7,456 bases of DNA from Herminiimonas sp. (GTDB lineage Bacteria > Pseudomonadota > Gammaproteobacteria > Burkholderiales > Burkholderiaceae), in the NCBI GenBank assembly GCA_014377155.1, contig JACMQD010000073.1:1-7456 (forward strand). The letters run 5' to 3'. Below the pieces are notes generated by a model, which had not been told where the DNA came from, searched no databases, and saw only the letters and a program-made list of their open reading frames with translations. The position numbers and the translations under genes are program-made. Below, piece after piece: positions 6,224 to 7,456 of the stretch (its first letter is position 1; the number at the start of each line of letters is the position of its first letter).

Positions 6224-6225
6224 TT
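6190..6225 (-). repeat. Three tandem 12-bp repeats across the hisI/hisE junction
   Basis: Plus-strand units are TGTCGCTCACTT (6190-6201), GGTCGTTCACTT (6202-6213) and TGTGGCTCACTT (6214-6225). Units one and three differ at one base; unit two differs from one by two bases and from three by three. On the coding strand each unit reads AAGTGA followed by six similar bases, so each supplies a GTG in the hisE frame. The hisI stop lies in the first unit met by the ribosome, and the rest encodes the extra N-terminal residues of HisE. Confidence 0.75.
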
Positions 6226-6624
6226 GGTAAAATTTTCCGGATCTTGCAGGACCGGCTCGACAGTCAGCCATTCGCCGCTGGCGACATCGCCTTCAAACTG
6301 CTGATAAAAGCACGAATGCCGTCCGGTGTGGCAGGCGATGCCGTCGACCTGCTCGACTTTCAGCAGCACCACATCTTCGTCGCAGTCGAGGCGCATTTCC
6401 CGCACTTTCTGGATATGGCCGGACTCTTCGCCCTTGTGCCACAGCTTCTTGCGCGAGCGGCTCCAGTACACCGCTTCGCCCAGCTCCACCGTGCGCGACA
6501 AGGCATCGCGATTCATCCATGCGAACATCAGCACGTCATTGGAGCCGACTTCCTGTGCAATGACCGGCACCAGACCATTTTCGTCCCACTTGACCTTGTT
6601 GAGCCACTTTGCTTTCATGTTCAT
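6220..6624 (-). CDS. hisI: Phosphoribosyl-AMP cyclohydrolase HisI
   Basis: HisI opens the adenine ring of phosphoribosyl-AMP, the third step of histidine synthesis. The 134-residue protein carries the expected metal sites: D80, D82 and D84 with C81 in RLDCDEDVV, then C98 and C105 in [11 protein letters not shown]. Substrate-binding motifs [12 protein letters not shown] (31-42), [14 protein letters not shown] (53-66) and SGHIQKV (68-74) are intact. The ATG at 6624 overlaps the hisF TGA as ATGA, and GAGG (plus-strand 6630-6633) lies five bases upstream; a second Met at codon 3 is an alternative. The stop overlaps the hisE GTG, so the gene is coupled on both sides. Length and motifs match a stand-alone HisI. 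Confidence 0.97.
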   Translation of the reverse strand: MNMKAKWLNKVKWDENGLVPVIAQEVGSNDVLMFAWMNRDALSRTVELGEAVYWSRSRKKLWHKGEESGHIQKVREMRLDCDEDVVLLKVEQVDGIACHTGRHSCFYQQFEGDVASGEWLTVEPVLQDPENFTK

Positions 6625-7385
6625 GCAAGCCTCATCGCAATACCTTGATCGGCCATGAATCGTTTGGCTTCACGAATCGTATGGTGGCCATAGTGAAAAA
6701 TGCTGGCAGCGAGTACCGCATCGGCCTTGCCAGTCGTAATCCCGTCGGCCAGATCCTGCAAGCCGCCGACACCGCCCGACGCAATCACCGGAATGCCCGT
6801 CGCGTCGGATACCGCCGACGTCAGCGCCAGGTCGAAACCCGACCGGGTGCCGTCGCGGTCCATGCTGGTCAGCAAGATCTCGCCGGCACCCAGGCTCTCC
6901 ATTTTTTGCGCCCATTCCACCGCATCGAGCCCGGTCGCCTTGCGACCACCATGGGTAAAGACTTCCCATTTTCCGTCGGCCGATTTCTTGGCATCGATGG
7001 CGACGACGATGCACTGTGATCCGAATTTTTGCGAGGCATCGAATACCAGTTGCGGGTTGGCGATGGCCGAGCTGTTGATGCTGACCTTGTCGGCGCCGGC
7101 ATTGAGCAATCGGCGCACGTCGTCGACCACACGCACGCCGCCACCTACCGTCAACGGGATGAATACCCGCGACGCCACCGCTTCGATAATGTGCAGGATC
7201 AGATCGCGACCATCCGACGTGGCGGTAATGTCCAGGAAAGTAATCTCGTCGGCACCTTGCTCATCGTAGCGACTGGCGATCTCGACCGGGTCACCCGCGT
7301 CACGCAATTCCAGGAAATTGATACCCTTGACGACACGTCCGGCAGTCACGTCCAGGCACGGAATGATGCGCTTTGCCAAGGTCAT
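6621..7385 (-). CDS. hisF: Imidazole glycerol phosphate synthase, cyclase subunit HisF
   Basis: HisF joins ammonia, supplied by the glutaminase HisH, to PRFAR, giving imidazole glycerol phosphate and AICAR. The 254-residue protein is a complete beta/alpha barrel. Catalytic D12 (IIPCLDV) and D131 (VVAIDAKK) are present. So are the phosphate-binding loops VGGGVR (80-85), SSAIANP (105-111) and IASGGVGG in the C-terminal half, and ITATSDGR (53-60). HisH is not in the window. The ATG overlaps the stop of the upstream reading frame as ATGA, and the stop overlaps the hisI ATG the same way. The frame is also open upstream of this ATG, but [12 protein letters not shown] is the usual start. Confidence 0.97.
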   Translation of the reverse strand: MTLAKRIIPCLDVTAGRVVKGINFLELRDAGDPVEIASRYDEQGADEITFLDITATSDGRDLILHIIEAVASRVFIPLTVGGGVRVVDDVRRLLNAGADKVSINSSAIANPQLVFDASQKFGSQCIVVAIDAKKSADGKWEVFTHGGRKATGLDAVEWAQKMESLGAGEILLTSMDRDGTRSGFDLALTSAVSDATGIPVIASGGVGGLQDLADGITTGKADAVLAASIFHYGHHTIREAKRFMADQGIAMRLA

Positions 7386-7456
7386 GATTCGTCGGCTTCC
7401 GGTTCTTCGACAATGCCCGTCAACTCGTCGGCGCGGTCCTGCGCCGAACGCAGGTC
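7382..7456 (-). CDS. C-terminal end of an unidentified gene upstream of hisF
   Basis: One frame stays open from the right edge to a TGA at 7382-7384 and encodes 24 residues ending [11 protein letters not shown]. The tail is acidic and looks disordered. It does not resemble the end of HisA, which I would expect directly upstream of hisF, so another gene may be inserted between them. The stop overlaps the hisF ATG (ATGA), arguing that this is a real gene in the same operon. One of the other two frames also stays open here, but it runs straight into hisF. The family cannot be told from this fragment. Confidence 0.6.
   Translation of the reverse strand, partial: DLRSAQDRADELTGIVEEPEADES

Noticed and set aside
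5968..6648. 226-residue plus-strand open frame opposite hisE and hisI
   Set aside because: It is antisense to two intact, well-recognised enzymes and is rich in Arg and His, typical of a shadow frame.

Overview
This window comes from the chromosome of a betaproteobacterium, most likely Burkholderiales and perhaps the Oxalobacteraceae. The basis is moderately GC-rich coding sequence, the tail of a histidine operon (hisF-hisI-hisE) running into a HIT-family gene and tatABC, and the nearby Rieske gene petA, Nif3-type gene and mscL, an order I recall from that group. All genes look intact except the two cut by the window edges. I see no insertion sequence, phage gene, CRISPR array, tRNA or rRNA.

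Layout. Positions 1-71 (minus) hold the first 23 codons of petA, with a twin-arginine signal. Positions 72-363 are a divergent control region carrying a good sigma-70-type petA promoter and two small inverted repeats. mscL (364-807, plus) converges on a Nif3/YbgI-type metal-binding protein gene (858-1625, minus). That gene is divergent, by only 14 bp, from a membrane-anchored DegS/AlgW-like serine protease gene (1640-2815, plus), which is followed by a DUF2461 gene (2842-3537, plus). The rest is one minus-strand array read right to left: an unidentified gene end (7382-7456), hisF, hisI, hisE, a HIT-family gene, tatA, tatB and tatC. tatC converges on the DUF2461 gene.

How the genes work together. 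HisF, HisI and HisE perform consecutive or adjacent steps of histidine synthesis. Their genes are joined by 4-base start/stop overlaps (ATGA, ATGA, GTGA), which points to translational coupling. TatA, TatB and TatC form the twin-arginine export pore, and the Rieske protein encoded at the left edge is a typical client. The protease is an envelope quality-control enzyme and MscL is a pressure-release channel, so much of the window concerns the inner membrane and periplasm.

No convincing new multi-gene system is present. The points worth a second look are small: a tandem 12-bp triplication at the hisI/hisE junction that supplies three in-frame GTG codons; an 8-bp stem-loop between tatA and tatB combined with a tatB start that has no Shine-Dalgarno; a second stem-loop in the long HIT-tatA spacer; a protease start without Shine-Dalgarno in a 14-bp divergent gap; a TTG start for the HIT gene; and residue changes at well-studied positions of TatB (Lys8) and MscL (Ala22).
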